Shown one piece after another: positions 51,001-61,020 of a DNA stretch of 64,000 nucleotides. Positions within the stretch are counted from its first letter, which is position 1; every line of letters starts with the position of its first letter. Below the pieces are notes generated by a model. It was given only the letters and a program-made list of their open reading frames with translations, did not search any database and was not told the DNA's origin. This stretch comes from Monarcha castaneiventris obscurior (taxonomy: Eukaryota; Chordata; Aves; Passeriformes; Monarchidae): positions 124,001 through 188,000 of the forward strand of contig JAMPIT010000354.1 in NCBI GenBank assembly GCA_026261815.1, read 5' to 3'. A program made the translations under genes and the position numbers.

Positions 51001-51456
51001 AGTCCCACCGTGACGCATCTCCAGCCAGCATTGCCAGGCTCCCAGAGTGAATTTATCCTGGTGTCTCACTAACCTGAAAGTGGAGCAGTTAAAAATAAAC
51101 AGCATCATCTGCAAAGAAGGACACATCAAAGCCCAGCCCATCTGATCGTGGGGATTATTCACATTTTTGAACTGTGCTTGTGTCTTTTCCCTGCTGCCTT
51201 CAAAACTAATGAGCGGATTCAGGATGGGACTGGTGTCAATGTGTGGCACTGAGCAACACAGAGAACCTTTGAGATTCCCGGAGTTTGCAGCAGAGAAGTC
51301 GCAGAGCAAACCAGAACCTTTCCAGCCACGGCTTCCTTGGCTGAGGGAAGAGATAACGTTGGTGATAGAGCTGAGAGATCCTGTCGGCTCTGAGGGATCT
51401 GGGACCAGCCCTGCTCGGCACTGACAAGGGTTGCTGGACACACCTGGGCCTTCAGA

Positions 51457-51520
51457 GGATCATGGAATAGTCTGAGGTGGAAGGGACCTTTTAAAGATCA
51501 TCTGGTCCAACTCAGCACCG
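51457..51520 (-). mobile_element. CR1 LINE 3' tip
   Basis: Antisense: ATCATGGAATAGTCTGAGG, GGAAGGGACCTTTTAAAGA, TCATCTGGTCCAACTCAGC. A second copy starts 20 bp further on. Confidence 0.8.
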
Positions 51521-51540
51521 TCCTTAGATGCAGCAACGAG

Positions 51541-51862
51541 AGTCCCAGACTGGGTTGGGTTGGAAGGGACCTGAAAGCCCCTCCAGTGCCACCCCTGCCA
51601 TGGCAGGGACACCTCCCACTGTCCCAGGGTGCTCCAAGCCCTGTCCAGCCTGGCCTTGGGCACTGCCAGGGATCCAGGGGCAGCCACAGCTGCTCTGGGC
51701 ACCCTGTGCCAGGGCCTCACCACCCTTCCAGCCAGGAATTCCTTCCCAATATCCCATCCATCCCTGCCCTCTGGCAGTGGAAGCCATTCCCTGTGTCCTG
51801 TCCCTCCATCCCATGTCCCAAGCCCCTCTCCAGTTGTCTTGGAGCCCCTTTAGGTAGTCCTC
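51541..51862 (-). mobile_element. CR1 LINE 3' fragment
   Basis: Antisense: CCCAGACTGGGTTGGGTTGG (51,544 on), CACCTCCCACTGTCCCAGGG, AGCCACAGCTGCTCTGGGCA, GGAATTCCTTCCCAATATCC and GTGTCCTGTCCCTCCATCCC. It is a near reverse complement of the sense copy at 52,690-53,118. Confidence 0.95.
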
Positions 51863-52689
51863 AAGTCAAGAGTTTTGAGCCCATAATCTGGATCCTGTGG
51901 CCACCATGGCAGTCCTTGCCACGTTCCCTTTTTCCTGACTTCCAGCACACCCGGGGGTGCAGCCCCACAAACCAGAACCCAAACCCAAACCAAAACAATC
52001 CCTGTCACAGCTCACATGCTGCATTTGGCCAACAAAGGGTCGGGGTTTCCCCTCTGACAAACACCTGGATGAAATCACCCCTCAGTATTAACCTGGTTAG
52101 TCCCAGCTGCTGCTCCCTCAGGTAGATTGAGGCTGTTCTGGAAAAGCTTCAAAGGTGCAGTTCTCACAACAAAATCGTTTCTAATAGAGCCTGAAAAGAA
52201 ACTGAGGATAATTTCATTTTAAAGGAGCTGCAAAAATGTTAATCATGGTCACTTCCATTGAAGGAGAGCTCAGTCTGCAGAGCAGCACAGTGCAGGAGGG
52301 CTCAGCTGAGCAGCCCCTGCCATGGCACACGTGTCCAAGCCCTCCTGGGCTGCTCTCCCTGGGCACATCCTCCAGGCTGTGAGCGCTGGTGCCAGTGTGG
52401 GAGCACAGGGCTTCCCTCCCTGAAGCGCCCAAGGGATTCCTGCCTCCCCTCCCATCCCCACGTCACTTCCCTCCCCAGGGTCACCTACAGCTCCAACCTC
52501 TCCTCCTGCAGCCCCTGGCAGGGCAGTGAACAGCAAGGGCAGCTCAGGGAAACCTCAGGCACTGAACCCACCTGGGAGCTGCTGAACAACGACCCAGGAG
52601 AGGCTCTGCCCTCAGCTCCTCCACATTCCCCACTCCAAATTCAGACTCATGAGGGTTTGGCTGCTGTACCTGCCCAGGCTTTGGTTTCC

Positions 52690-53118
52690 TAAGGCCACTG
52701 ATGATCTTCCTGCAAGGAAGGACAGGCTGGGAGAGCTGGGCGTGTTCACCTGGAGAGGAGAAGGCTTCAGGGAGACCTTGGAGCCCTTTCCAGTGCCTAA
52801 AGGATCACCAAGAGAGCTGGAGAGGGACTTGAAACAAGAATCTAAGAGTGACAGGACACAGGGAATGGCTTCCCAGTGCCAGAGGGCAGGGATGGATGGG
52901 ATACTGGGAAGGAATTGTTCCCTGTGTGCGGCCCTGGCACAGGGTGCCCAGAGCAGCTGTGGCTGCTCCTGGATCCCTGGTAGTGCCCTAGGCCAGGCTG
53001 GATGGGGCTGGGAGCAGCCTGGGACAGTGGGAGGTGTCCCTGGACATGGCGGGGGGGGGTACTGGATGGGCTTTAAGGTCCCTCCCAACCCACACTGTTC
53101 TGTAGGTCTATGATTCTA
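52690..53118 (+). mobile_element. CR1 LINE 3' fragment, longest sense copy
   Basis: Sense: GGACAGGCTGGGAGAGCTGG, TTCACCTGGAGAGGAGAAGG, GGACACAGGGAATGGCTTCC, GCCCAGAGCAGCTGTGGCTG, CCTCCCAACCCACACTGTTC and a terminal GGTCTATGATTC. About 430 bp. Confidence 0.95.
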
Positions 53119-53599
53119 CGTTTTCTTTTTTCCATGTCTCATTTTCTAACCTGGGCCATGGAAAAGAAAAGGAAAAAACAAAAAAAAACGAGCCCCCAAA
53201 TGTGGGGTAGGATCATGTTTTTACAAGCAAATTCCCCGAGATGATTTATACTGCAGGTGTGCGGTCTGGGATAAGGAGGGAAGAAAAACCTGCCTTCCCC
53301 CTCCCTCCTTCCCCTTTTCTCTGTGGAATAAGGTCAGTTCTTATCTAAAGCCAGTGGCTCCTCCAGCCAAGCCCTGCCCAAAGCCAGGGCTGAGCCGGCA
53401 GCACACACTGCCCTGGGGTGGTGGACGATGGCCATTCTCTGGGCTAGTGATAAAATCTGTGATTTTGGTCAAAGTTGGCACCCAGAGAGAGCTGTTGGTG
53501 AGTGCACAAAGCAGGAAGGCCCCACAGGCATCTGGAGAGCGATTCCTGGCGTGGGGAAGAGGTCTCAGAGCTGCAGCCAGGGCTGGATCTGCCGGAGCT

Positions 53600-54850
53600 T
53601 GGCAGCAGCCTCGGCAAGCTCACACCTTTCCCCTCCCCCTGTGCTCCTGTCCCTCAGCCGCTGCCCCGCGCTCCCCTCCGGCTCCGGGGAGACGCCGCCA
53701 ATTCCCCGGGAAGATGCTCCCGGAGCCCGGGCAGCGCATCCCGTGCGGGGCAGGTGCAGGGGAGGCAGCTGGGCCCGGGCTGCCTTCGGGGGTCCCTGCG
53801 AGCTCGGCTAAGCCCCTGCCACGAGCTGTGAAAAGGCAGACCCTCACCACGATAACCCGTGGCTTTTCTCAGCCATGACACTCGCAGTCATTTGCATCTA
53901 AACAGGGGTGTGTGGGATCAGGGGCCGTCTTGATATAAACTCAGCAGCTTAAAGGGAGGGGGAGGGAAAGGAGAGAGGGAGAGAGAAAAATAAGCTTATA
54001 CCGATGAGAAAGAGCTAAGCTTCCTCCCCTACTGTGAGGCAGGGCGAGCGATACCATCGCAGCGCCGCAGTCGTTTCAAATCGCTGCCGCATTCACACGC
54101 CCTTTAGCCATTCTGGGGGGCTGGGGAGCGCCATCAATAGGGATTTCCCAGCCGGGCTGGCGGGATTGGAGGGTGACGGCAGGACAGGGGAACATTGCCC
54201 CGTTGCTACGAGGTGCTCCTGGGGAATGCCAGTGCTCTGTGCCGTGGGTACGCTGGCCGGCGGAAACATTCCGCATTATGCTGGTAATACAGTGTGACAC
54301 CGCGGGAACAATGGCAAATTGAGTGTCCCAGCAGGTAACGGGCCTGGCTGGGAGACAGTCGCAGTGGTGCACTGTCAAGGCGGCTCTAATCCTCCCTCGG
54401 CAGCCCCTCCCCTGGTTCTGGGAACGCTGCTCCCGCATTTCATCTCTGGGAAATTCTCCCAGCTCCTCGCCCAGACCCAGGCGAGAATTTCAAGGCGAGG
54501 GGCTTGTTCGCAGCTCGTTCCCCCCCGCGCCGGCACCGTGCGGGGGACACGGGGGGCACGGGGGGCTCGGGGGGCACGGGGGGCTCGGGGGGCACGGGGG
54601 GCTCGGGGGGCACAGCGGGCTCGGGGGGCACGGGGCAGCTGCGGGAGCCGTGTCCATCGCGGCCCTGCCCGGCGGGCACTGCCAGCCCCGGCTCGGTCCC
54701 AGCCCGGCCCCAGCCCTGCAGTGACCCCGCTACCCGTGCCCATCCACACCCCGGGGAAAGCGGAGCCCCGGCGGTCCCGAGAGCGGCTCGTGTCCTCCCT
54801 CTGTCCCCGGGCTGTCCTGGGCTGGGGCCAGGAGGGCTCGCCGGCTCCTC
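53600..54850 (+). promoter_or_regulatory. Intronic CpG-rich block with octamer and TATA box
   Basis: CpG density rises sharply inside intron 2. A compact promoter-like set lies in its centre: ATTTGCAT octamer (53,890-53,897), TATAAA (about 53,934-53,939), a purine-rich GGGAGGGGGAGGG run after it, and an AACAATGG SOX-type site at 54,307-54,314. The whole block is free of CR1. It may be an internal promoter for a short WNT3 transcript or a non-coding RNA, or an enhancer. Only the motifs and composition are seen. Transcription is not shown. Confidence 0.4.
54542..54636 (+). repeat. G-rich 9-bp array, G-quadruplex potential
   Basis: About ten alternating 9-bp units, GGGGGGCAC and GGGGGGCTC, on the WNT3 sense strand. 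Runs of six G separated by three bases meet the usual G-quadruplex pattern many times over, in both DNA and intronic RNA. Frames on both strands stay open only because the unit is 9 bp. Confidence 0.95.
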
Positions 54851-56183
54851 TAATCTGATCTGCTTTGGATCACGGGCCACCCAAAGAGCCTTTGTCAGGC
54901 TGGAACACCTCATTGGGAGCCGGGACCTTCCACCGGTGCCTGCGGCTCCCAGTGCTCCCAGTAAAAGCAGCTGGTGAAAGATCCCCAAGGAAAACCTTGG
55001 TAGGTAGAGAGTGGATCCCTGCTGGCACATCGGAGATGGGAAGGGCAAGGAGGGAAGAGTTTGAACTAAAAGATGAGAACCTCAGCGCGGTGCTGCCGGC
55101 ACAGCCAGGACTGAGCAGCCCTGGTCGGGGCTTGGGAGTTCCAGGGCACATTCCCACAGCTGGCACCCACCCACAGCCACCTCCCCTGGGCACCTGCACG
55201 GGCTGACATCAGCTCAGCTTGGGAAGCCCGGCTTTTGGGAGCCAGACCCAGCTCTGCAGGGAGACTGAGGCTGGGGAGAGGAACCTGCAGTCTCGGGGCA
55301 CGAGGCAAGGGCCGGGCAGGGCTGCAGGGGACAGCTGAGATGGTTCATGGCTCCTGCTCTGGAAGGAGGGGACTGGCTCCAAGGTGATTTTCTCAGCAGA
55401 CATTTCTGGCTTCATCCCACATCCACTGATCACTGTCCTGATGACCCGATCACAGCTGGGACCCTCCTGCCCAGGCACCACAGCCCTGAGCTGTGGCCTC
55501 CAGCCCCTGCCAGTCTCCTGCACATCAGCACGAGGTTGGATTGACCCCAACATCTGCTCTGGATTCAGAGACCTGAAGTCTCCATCCTTACAGAAGGGCT
55601 GAAGCACCCCAGTGCCACTGCCCAGGGAGCTGCCCTCGTGCAGAGCTCTGAGCCAAAAGGTGTCCCCAGGGAGAGCATTGGTTCTGAGATACCGACTGTG
55701 CTTGGGAGGGCCTGAGTCAGTGCAGCCACTGAGGCCAAGGGTCAAACGCCTGTTCCCCCACAGTGTGTCCTGCATCAGCTGAAACCTCTCCCCAGGTCAA
55801 TGAGCTTCTCCACCTCTAACCCCTGGCATGGAGCCCCTCTGTGGGTTCCCAGGCCAGGAATTACTCCAGTAACTCTCTCCTGAAGCCCCTCAAGCTCCTG
55901 CTGATGCTGTGTTCACCCCTGAGCACCCATGCAGGGTCAAATCCTGGATCCTGTATTTGGGAAGTGCTGCATGTGTAAGCCCCAGAGCTGGAGTCACACC
56001 CCTGCCCCACCTCCTTCCACCCAAGGGCGATGTCGGCAGCTCCCGCTCCAGGAAACGCTCATTAACAAATTACTAAAATAACTTCTTGCTTTTCAGTGAG
56101 GTTCAGGTGCTGCTGGGGGAGGTTGGGAAGGAAAACACCAGTGTTGCACTGACCAGTGACCCCCGGGCTCGGTGTCTCCGCAG

Positions 56184-56449
56184 CCACACGAGAATCCGCC
56201 TTCGTCCACGCCATCGCCTCGGCCGGGGTGGCCTTCGCCGTCACCCGCTCCTGCGCCGAGGGCACCTCCACCATCTGTGGCTGTGACTCCCACCACAAGG
56301 GACCCCCGGGGGACGGCTGGAAATGGGGTGGGTGCAGCGAGGACGCCGACTTCGGCGTGCTGGTGTCCCGGGAGTTCGCAGACGCGCGGGAGAACCGGCC
56401 GGACGCGCGCTCGGCCATGAACAGGCACAACAACGAGGCCGGCCGGACG
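56184..56449 (+). CDS. WNT3: WNT3 coding exon 3
   Basis: This 266-nt exon begins after GTGTCTCCGCAG, completes A108 (G from exon 2 plus CC) and ends in phase 0 at ACG|GTGAGT. It encodes residues 108-196: ATRESAFVHAIASAGVAFAV and then CGCDSHHKGPPGDGWKWGGC, with cysteines 131, 139, 141 and 158 pairing in the N-terminal domain. SREFADARENRPDARSAM leads to the helix end. SEDADFGVLV identifies WNT3 (WNT3A, as recalled, has SEDIEFGGMV). Human WNT3 has GEGWKW where this has GDGWKW, a mild change. The lengths of this exon and exon 2, and the phases, match the usual Wnt3/3A gene structure. Inverted CR1 copies lie on both sides, in introns 2 and 3. Confidence 0.97.
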
Positions 56450-56651
56450 GTGAGTGCCCAGCGGGACAGGCTGAGTGCCCAGTCCTGCATGGATGCCCCA
56501 GTGCGGCTCCTCCTGATGGAGCGGGACCACAGGAATTCCCAGGCAGGGGCTTTCTAGGATTATTTTCCAGGACACAGCATTTCCTCTCCCTCCAAACAGA
56601 CAGGTGGGGTTAAGAAGAGCTGGAACACGCCTTGATTCCAGTGCAAACAGA

Positions 56652-56832
56652 GTTCCTGAATGGTTTGGGTTGGAGGGAGCGTAAAGCCCATCCAGTGCCA
56701 CCCCCTGCCACGGGCAGGGACACCTTCCACTGTCCCAGGGTGCTCCAAGCCCCGTCCAACCTGGCCTTGGACACTTCCAGGGATCCAGGGGCAGCCACAG
56801 CTGCTCTGGGCACCCTGAGCACCTTCCAAGGC
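56652..56832 (-). mobile_element. CR1 LINE 3' fragment
   Basis: Antisense: TGAATGGTTTGGGTTGGAGG, CACCTTCCACTGTCCCAGGG, TTGGACACTTCCAGGGATCC, AGCCACAGCTGCTCTGGGCA. It starts about 200 bp after exon 3. Confidence 0.95.
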
Positions 56833-56977
56833 TGTGCACAGAACCCAGCCCCAGGTCAGCACTGGATGAAGAGGACTTTCCTCCCAGGGCCTCCTTCCTG
56901 CATGTTCCCTGTTATAACATTATCCCACCCAGTGATTCCTTGGAGTGGATGATAGTTGCAGCCCCATCCAACTGAAA

Positions 56978-57048
56978 TATTCCATTCCATTCCATTCCAT
57001 TCCATTCCATTCCATTCCATTCCATTCCATTCCATTCCATTCCATTCC
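56978..57048 (+). repeat. (TTCCA)n pentanucleotide microsatellite
   Basis: About 13 to 14 perfect TCCAT units (equivalent to ATGGA on the other strand). The lack of interruptions suggests a length-polymorphic locus. Confidence 0.98.
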
Positions 57049-57454
57049 TGCAGTCAGCAGGTACCTGGGCCTCTGCCTGCCCTGGGTCATTTGCAAACCC
57101 AGTGGGACCTTTCCAGCAGTGCCTGCAGCAAACACTGAGACGTTTTTCCCACCACAGCAGGTAGAGGTGGAAGGAGAGAAACCTGACAGCTTCCAGTACA
57201 AAAACTCCAGATTTTATTCAAAATCTGATTATTTTGCTCCACACAAAGGACATTCTGGTGAACAGTCCTGTTTGTAGATTCCCAAATTCACACATTTTTT
57301 AGTACAAACTGTTGGGCTTGGGACATAAATGAAGAGGAAGGAGAGGACAGGGACCCATCTCCATCCACAGGGCTCAGAGACATCTCCAGCCCTCGGCTTC
57401 TCCAGGCTCTGACTGTCCCCACACAGCACAGGAAGGATCCCCATGGATCAAACC

Positions 57455-57546
57455 TTGGGATTGGATTAGACTGGATTAGAATAGATTGGACTGGATTGGG
57501 TTGGATTGGATTAGATTAGACTGGATTGGACTGGATTAGATTGGGT
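57455..57546 (+). repeat. 10-bp GATTAGACTG-type minisatellite
   Basis: Imperfect alternation of GGATTAGACT, GGATTGGACT and GGATTAGATT, about nine units. It lies 400 bp after the (TTCCA)n array. Confidence 0.9.
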
Positions 57547-57651
57547 GATGATCAGAGCAGCTGCCCACCTCAGCCGTGCTTTTCTAGTGCAATGTCTCTG
57601 TGTGGAGCTCCTTAAAGCTCCTCAGCATCTCCAACCAGCCCATGCTTACAG

Positions 57652-58090
57652 AAACACTGAACCATAAAATGGGCTGAGCCGGAAGGGACCCATCAGACTC
57701 ATCCAGTCCCTGGCCCTGCACAGACACCCCAACAACCCCACCCCGGGCATCCCTGGCAGTGGTATTCAAACGCTCCTGGAGCTCTGGCAGCCTCAGGGCC
57801 AGGATCATTCCCTGGGGAGCCTGGGCAGTGCCCAGCACCCTCTGGGGAAGAGCCTTTCCCTGAGATCCAGCCTAAGCCTCCCCTGATACAGCTCTAGCCG
57901 CTCCCTCATGTCCTGTCATGAGAGTGAAGAGATTGAACCCTCCACTGCCCCTCATGAGGATGCTGAAGACCTCAATGAGGTCTGACCTCAGTCTCCTCTT
58001 CTCCAGCTGAGCAAACCAAGTGCCCTCATAAGGCCCTTCCAGACTTTTCCCCATCCTTCAGTCTCCTTTGGACACTCTCTAATGGCTTAA
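57652..58090 (-). mobile_element. CR1 LINE 3' end, second subfamily
   Basis: Antisense: GAACCATAAAATGGGCTGAG, GCCGGAAGGGACCCATCAG, CACCCCGGGCATCCCTGGC, TTTCCCTGAGATCCAGCC, then body wording TGAGGTCTGACCTCAGTCTC and CTCTTCTCCAGCTGAGC. It ends about 160 bp before exon 4. Confidence 0.95.
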
Positions 58091-58252
58091 TGCCTTTTTA
58101 ATATTACCTTTTTTATTATTTTAATGTTAATTAATAATATTTTTAATGTTATTTAAAACTACCCCCAAAACTCAAGGTGAGGCTTCCCAGCCCGAGCTTA
58201 GACCAGGCATTTAAACCAAACTGCTGCTGCTGACTGCGTTTTCCCCGCACAG

Positions 58253-58732
58253 ACCATCCTGGATCACATGCACCTCAAGTGCAAGTGCCACGGGCTCTCG
58301 GGGAGCTGCGAGGTCAAGACCTGCTGGTGGGCCCAGCCCGATTTCCGGGCCATCGGGGACTACCTGAAGGATAAATACGACAGCGCCTCGGAGATGGTGG
58401 TGGAAAAGCACCGGGAGTCCCGGGGCTGGGTAGAAACTCTCAGGGCCAAGTATGCGCTTTTCAAGCCACCGACGGAGCGGGACCTGGTGTACTACGAGAA
58501 CTCCCCCAATTTCTGTGAGCCCAACCCAGAGACGGGCTCCTTTGGGACGAGGGACAGAACATGCAACGTCACCTCCCACGGCATCGACGGCTGCGACCTC
58601 CTGTGCTGCGGGCGAGGCCACAACACCCGGACTGAGAAGCGCAAGGAGAAGTGTCACTGCATCTTCCACTGGTGCTGCTACGTCAGCTGCCAGGAGTGCA
58701 CGCGGGTCTACGACGTCCACACCTGCAAGTAA
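58253..58732 (+). CDS. WNT3: WNT3 coding exon 4 and stop
   Basis: This exon opens after CCCCGCACAG with codon 197 and ends at TAA, giving a 355-residue protein, the length I recall for human WNT3. [19 protein letters not shown] includes S212, the serine that PORCN acylates and which fills the Frizzled groove. Then come [13 protein letters not shown], the linker [20 protein letters not shown], the N-glycosylation sequon NVT at N301, and the cysteine-rich C-terminal domain with [15 protein letters not shown], the 'index finger' region. Sixteen cysteines lie here, making 24 in the mature protein, the full Wnt set. DHMHLKC preceded by TIL, and EKCHCIFHW, mark WNT3 rather than WNT3[11 protein letters not shown] replaces the IRIYDVHTCK I recall for human WNT3. 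No frameshift or missing key residue is seen. Confidence 0.98.
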   Translation, partial: TILDHMHLKCKCHGLSGSCEVKTCWWAQPDFRAIGDYLKDKYDSASEMVVEKHRESRGWVETLRAKYALFKPPTERDLVYYENSPNFCEPNPETGSFGTRDRTCNVTSHGIDGCDLLCCGRGHNTRTEKRKEKCHCIFHWCCYVSCQECTRVYDVHTCK

Positions 58733-60735
58733 GCACAGCTGGCTCTGCACTGCTGTAGGTGGCTCCAGGGCAGGGCCGAGGGCTCCAGCAGCCCCGTGGG
58801 CGGCCCCACACGCGGCCTCGCGCTGCTGAGGACGGCACAGAACTCCTGACAGCTCCGGCCAGGGCACGGGGAAGGCTCTGGGCACCTCACCCATGCAAGG
58901 TGTGACTGCTGATCCCTCGGGCAGGACAGGCTGCCTGGGCAGGGCAGGGACAGGACAGGGAGGGCAGGGACAGGGACAGGACAGGATGCCCCCGAGACAG
59001 CAGAGACCAGGGACAGCAGAGTCCCAGCGAGGCACAGCCACACGAGGCAGAGCTGCTGCCACAGCAGCCCCCGAGCTCCCAGCTCTGTCCTGCACCACAG
59101 GTCCAGCCCCTGCAGACACCGGCACGGGGGGTCAGGTGGAAATGGATTTTTCAGAGTGAAAGCTGAGCAAACACGGGCTCCCCCAGCTGCTGCTGTCCTG
59201 CTCTCAGCAGATGTGGTGGGGAGAGGAAAGGAGCCCCCACGCCAGCCCAGCTCCCTCCGTCCTGCTCCGAGGTGACGCTGGAGAACGAAACCTGTCTGGG
59301 CACACAGAGCCCACGGGTGGTCTCTCCTTCCCCCTCCCTCTCTGCTCCCCACAGCCCCGCATCTCCTGTAATGCCCCGAGGAGGACATCAGGAAGCCAGA
59401 GCCCAGAGCTGACCCTCTGGCCCCTGGCCCAGGACAAGAGCAGGCACAGGGCACTGCTGCCACCCCTTACAGGGGACACAGCATCGCCCCAGCCACCTCC
59501 TCACTGTGCAGCTGCCCAGGAGCAGATTTGAAGGATCAGGGCAGTAGCTATTGACTAAGCATTCCCTGACAGGACTTTATATCCCAGAGAGAGCTCAGGG
59601 ATCTCTCTGGGGACCTGCCAAGTGAGCTGCTGCACCAGCTCTGAACGTCAGAGATTCTAGGGAGAGAGGACATCTCTGTCCCAGCCTCCCTCCCACCAGA
59701 CAGTTGTGGTCCCACAGCACAATCCCAGGCAGCCCCTTCCCCTGCCATGGGGTTTACTGAGCTGGCAGCGATCACCCAGCAAGTCCCCCCAGGCACGGAG
59801 GCTCCGTGCTGTGAGCAGGGATTTGGGCCCCCCCCACATCCCACGGGCCATCCCAGAGCAGCAGAACCGGGGTTTGTGCCCCACCTGCTCCCTAGGCCGC
59901 CCCCCTCCCTGAGCACATCCCCTCTCCCTGGGTTTACCTTGTCCAGGAGTACTGACCCGTGAAATCAAAAAATAAACACTCCCTCTGTCCTGGTGGGCTC
60001 CAGGACCAACAGCCACGTTCAAACACACCCCAGACAGTGAATTCCAGGGAATCGTGGCCACTCGGGCTGTGGCTGCTGCTCCACTCACTCCTTTCCCCAG
60101 GGCATGAGCAGCCCCTGGAGCTGCACAGAGCAATAAAGGGGTGAGAGCCCTCGCAGGGAGCACGGGAGGGCCCCCAGTGAGAGCAGAACCCCGGGGCCCT
60201 CCCATGCAGAGCGTCAGGACGAGCTCCAGACTCTCCTTCAGAGGAGCCTTTGCTCCCAAAAATCAAAATCCCAGAGAGCTCCAAAAGCCTCCCCCAGCTG
60301 GAGCCACGCCGTCCTCTGATATGCATCTATTTAAAGTATATATTAAACCCCGTGTCTGGAAAGACTCCCAGAACCTGACTTTAAACAAAATCCCTTCTTT
60401 GTTTTTTAATCAAGAAAAGGTATTTAATATGAAATAGAACATTTATTGCCTTGTAATTATTTTACTGTAGCCAGGTATTCTAGCACTGAATGGGAAGATC
60501 TTTTTCCATCAATCTGCTGTATCCAAAGTTTTGTATAAAGTTGTAGAGGTCGATTTTTTTTTATTTTATATTCAGAAAATTTCTCTTTTTATAAGCATTA
60601 TTTATTATACAATGTATATACTTGAGTTAACTAAGATTATATATTATATAAATATATATATTTGGAGAAAAATATATTTCAACTTCCATTTTTTTGTGGT
60701 ACATCATTAAAGAAAAGGTAAAAATTCAAAAATAT
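58733..60735 (+). other. WNT3: WNT3 3' UTR (inferred)
   Basis: About 2 kb after the stop with no coding signal. The first 1.5 kb is GC-rich. From about 60,420 it turns strongly AT-rich (TTTATTATACAATGTATATA and following). It ends with an ATTAAA signal at 60,706-60,711. Two earlier AATAAA hexamers, at 59,971-59,976 and 60,132-60,137, could give shorter transcripts. The AT-rich part holds the AU-rich nonamer TTATTTATT (60,598-60,606) and a perfect Pumilio-type TGTATATA (60,613-60,620). Both suggest control of mRNA stability. Confidence 0.7.
60706..60711 (+). terminator. WNT3: WNT3 polyadenylation signal ATTAAA
   Basis: The common variant hexamer ATTAAA, at the end of the AT-rich UTR. Cleavage would fall about 15-25 bases on, near 60,730. 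Confidence 0.6.
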
Positions 60736-60821
60736 GCACTTGCCAGCTTGTGTGGTTTGGCTCTGAGGGTCCTGCTGAACGTCTACAGAGGTCACGATCC
60801 AGCTGCTTATGGACAGGGACA

Positions 60822-60918
60822 GCCATGGAATCATGGAATCCCAGAATGGTTTGGGTTGGAAGGGACCTTAAGGATCCATAGTCCCAACCCCCTGGCATGG
60901 GCAGGGATATCTGTTACA
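60822..60918 (-). mobile_element. CR1 LINE 3' tip
   Basis: Antisense: ATGGAATCATGGAATCCCAG (a decayed terminal microsatellite), then TGGTTTGGGTTGGAAGGGAC and CCCCTGGCATGGGCAGGG. Confidence 0.95.
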
Positions 60919-61020
60919 GGAATCAAGACAACGATGGCAAAAAGAAGAGATTTTACAGCTGAATGCTGAGATTTTGATTCAGGGAGTGCCAGGGCACCAT
61001 GTGCACAACTGAGATTCAGC

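Larger units (their letters stand above)
48913..56183 (+). other. WNT3: WNT3 intron 2 (about 7.3 kb)
   Basis: A GT-AG intron, phase 1, from GTAACC to GTGTCTCCGCAG. It contains CR1 fragments in both orientations, an AT-rich unique stretch (49,920-51,000), a CpG-rich block with octamer and TATA motifs (about 53,600-54,850) and a G-rich 9-mer array. The segments 48,913-49,640 and 54,900-56,180 hold nothing else I recognise. Confidence 0.92.
56450..58252 (+). other. WNT3: WNT3 intron 3 (1.8 kb)
   Basis: A GT-AG intron, phase 0, from GTGAGTGC to TTCCCCGCACAG. Much of it is repetitive: two antisense CR1 copies, a (TTCCA)n array and a 10-bp GATTAGACTG-type array. The last stretch before exon 4 (58,090-58,160) is an AT-rich TTAATATT run. 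Confidence 0.95.

Noticed and set aside
54542..54636. Glycine-rich coding repeat
   Set aside because: The frames stay open only because the unit is 9 bp, on both strands, in the middle of an intron.
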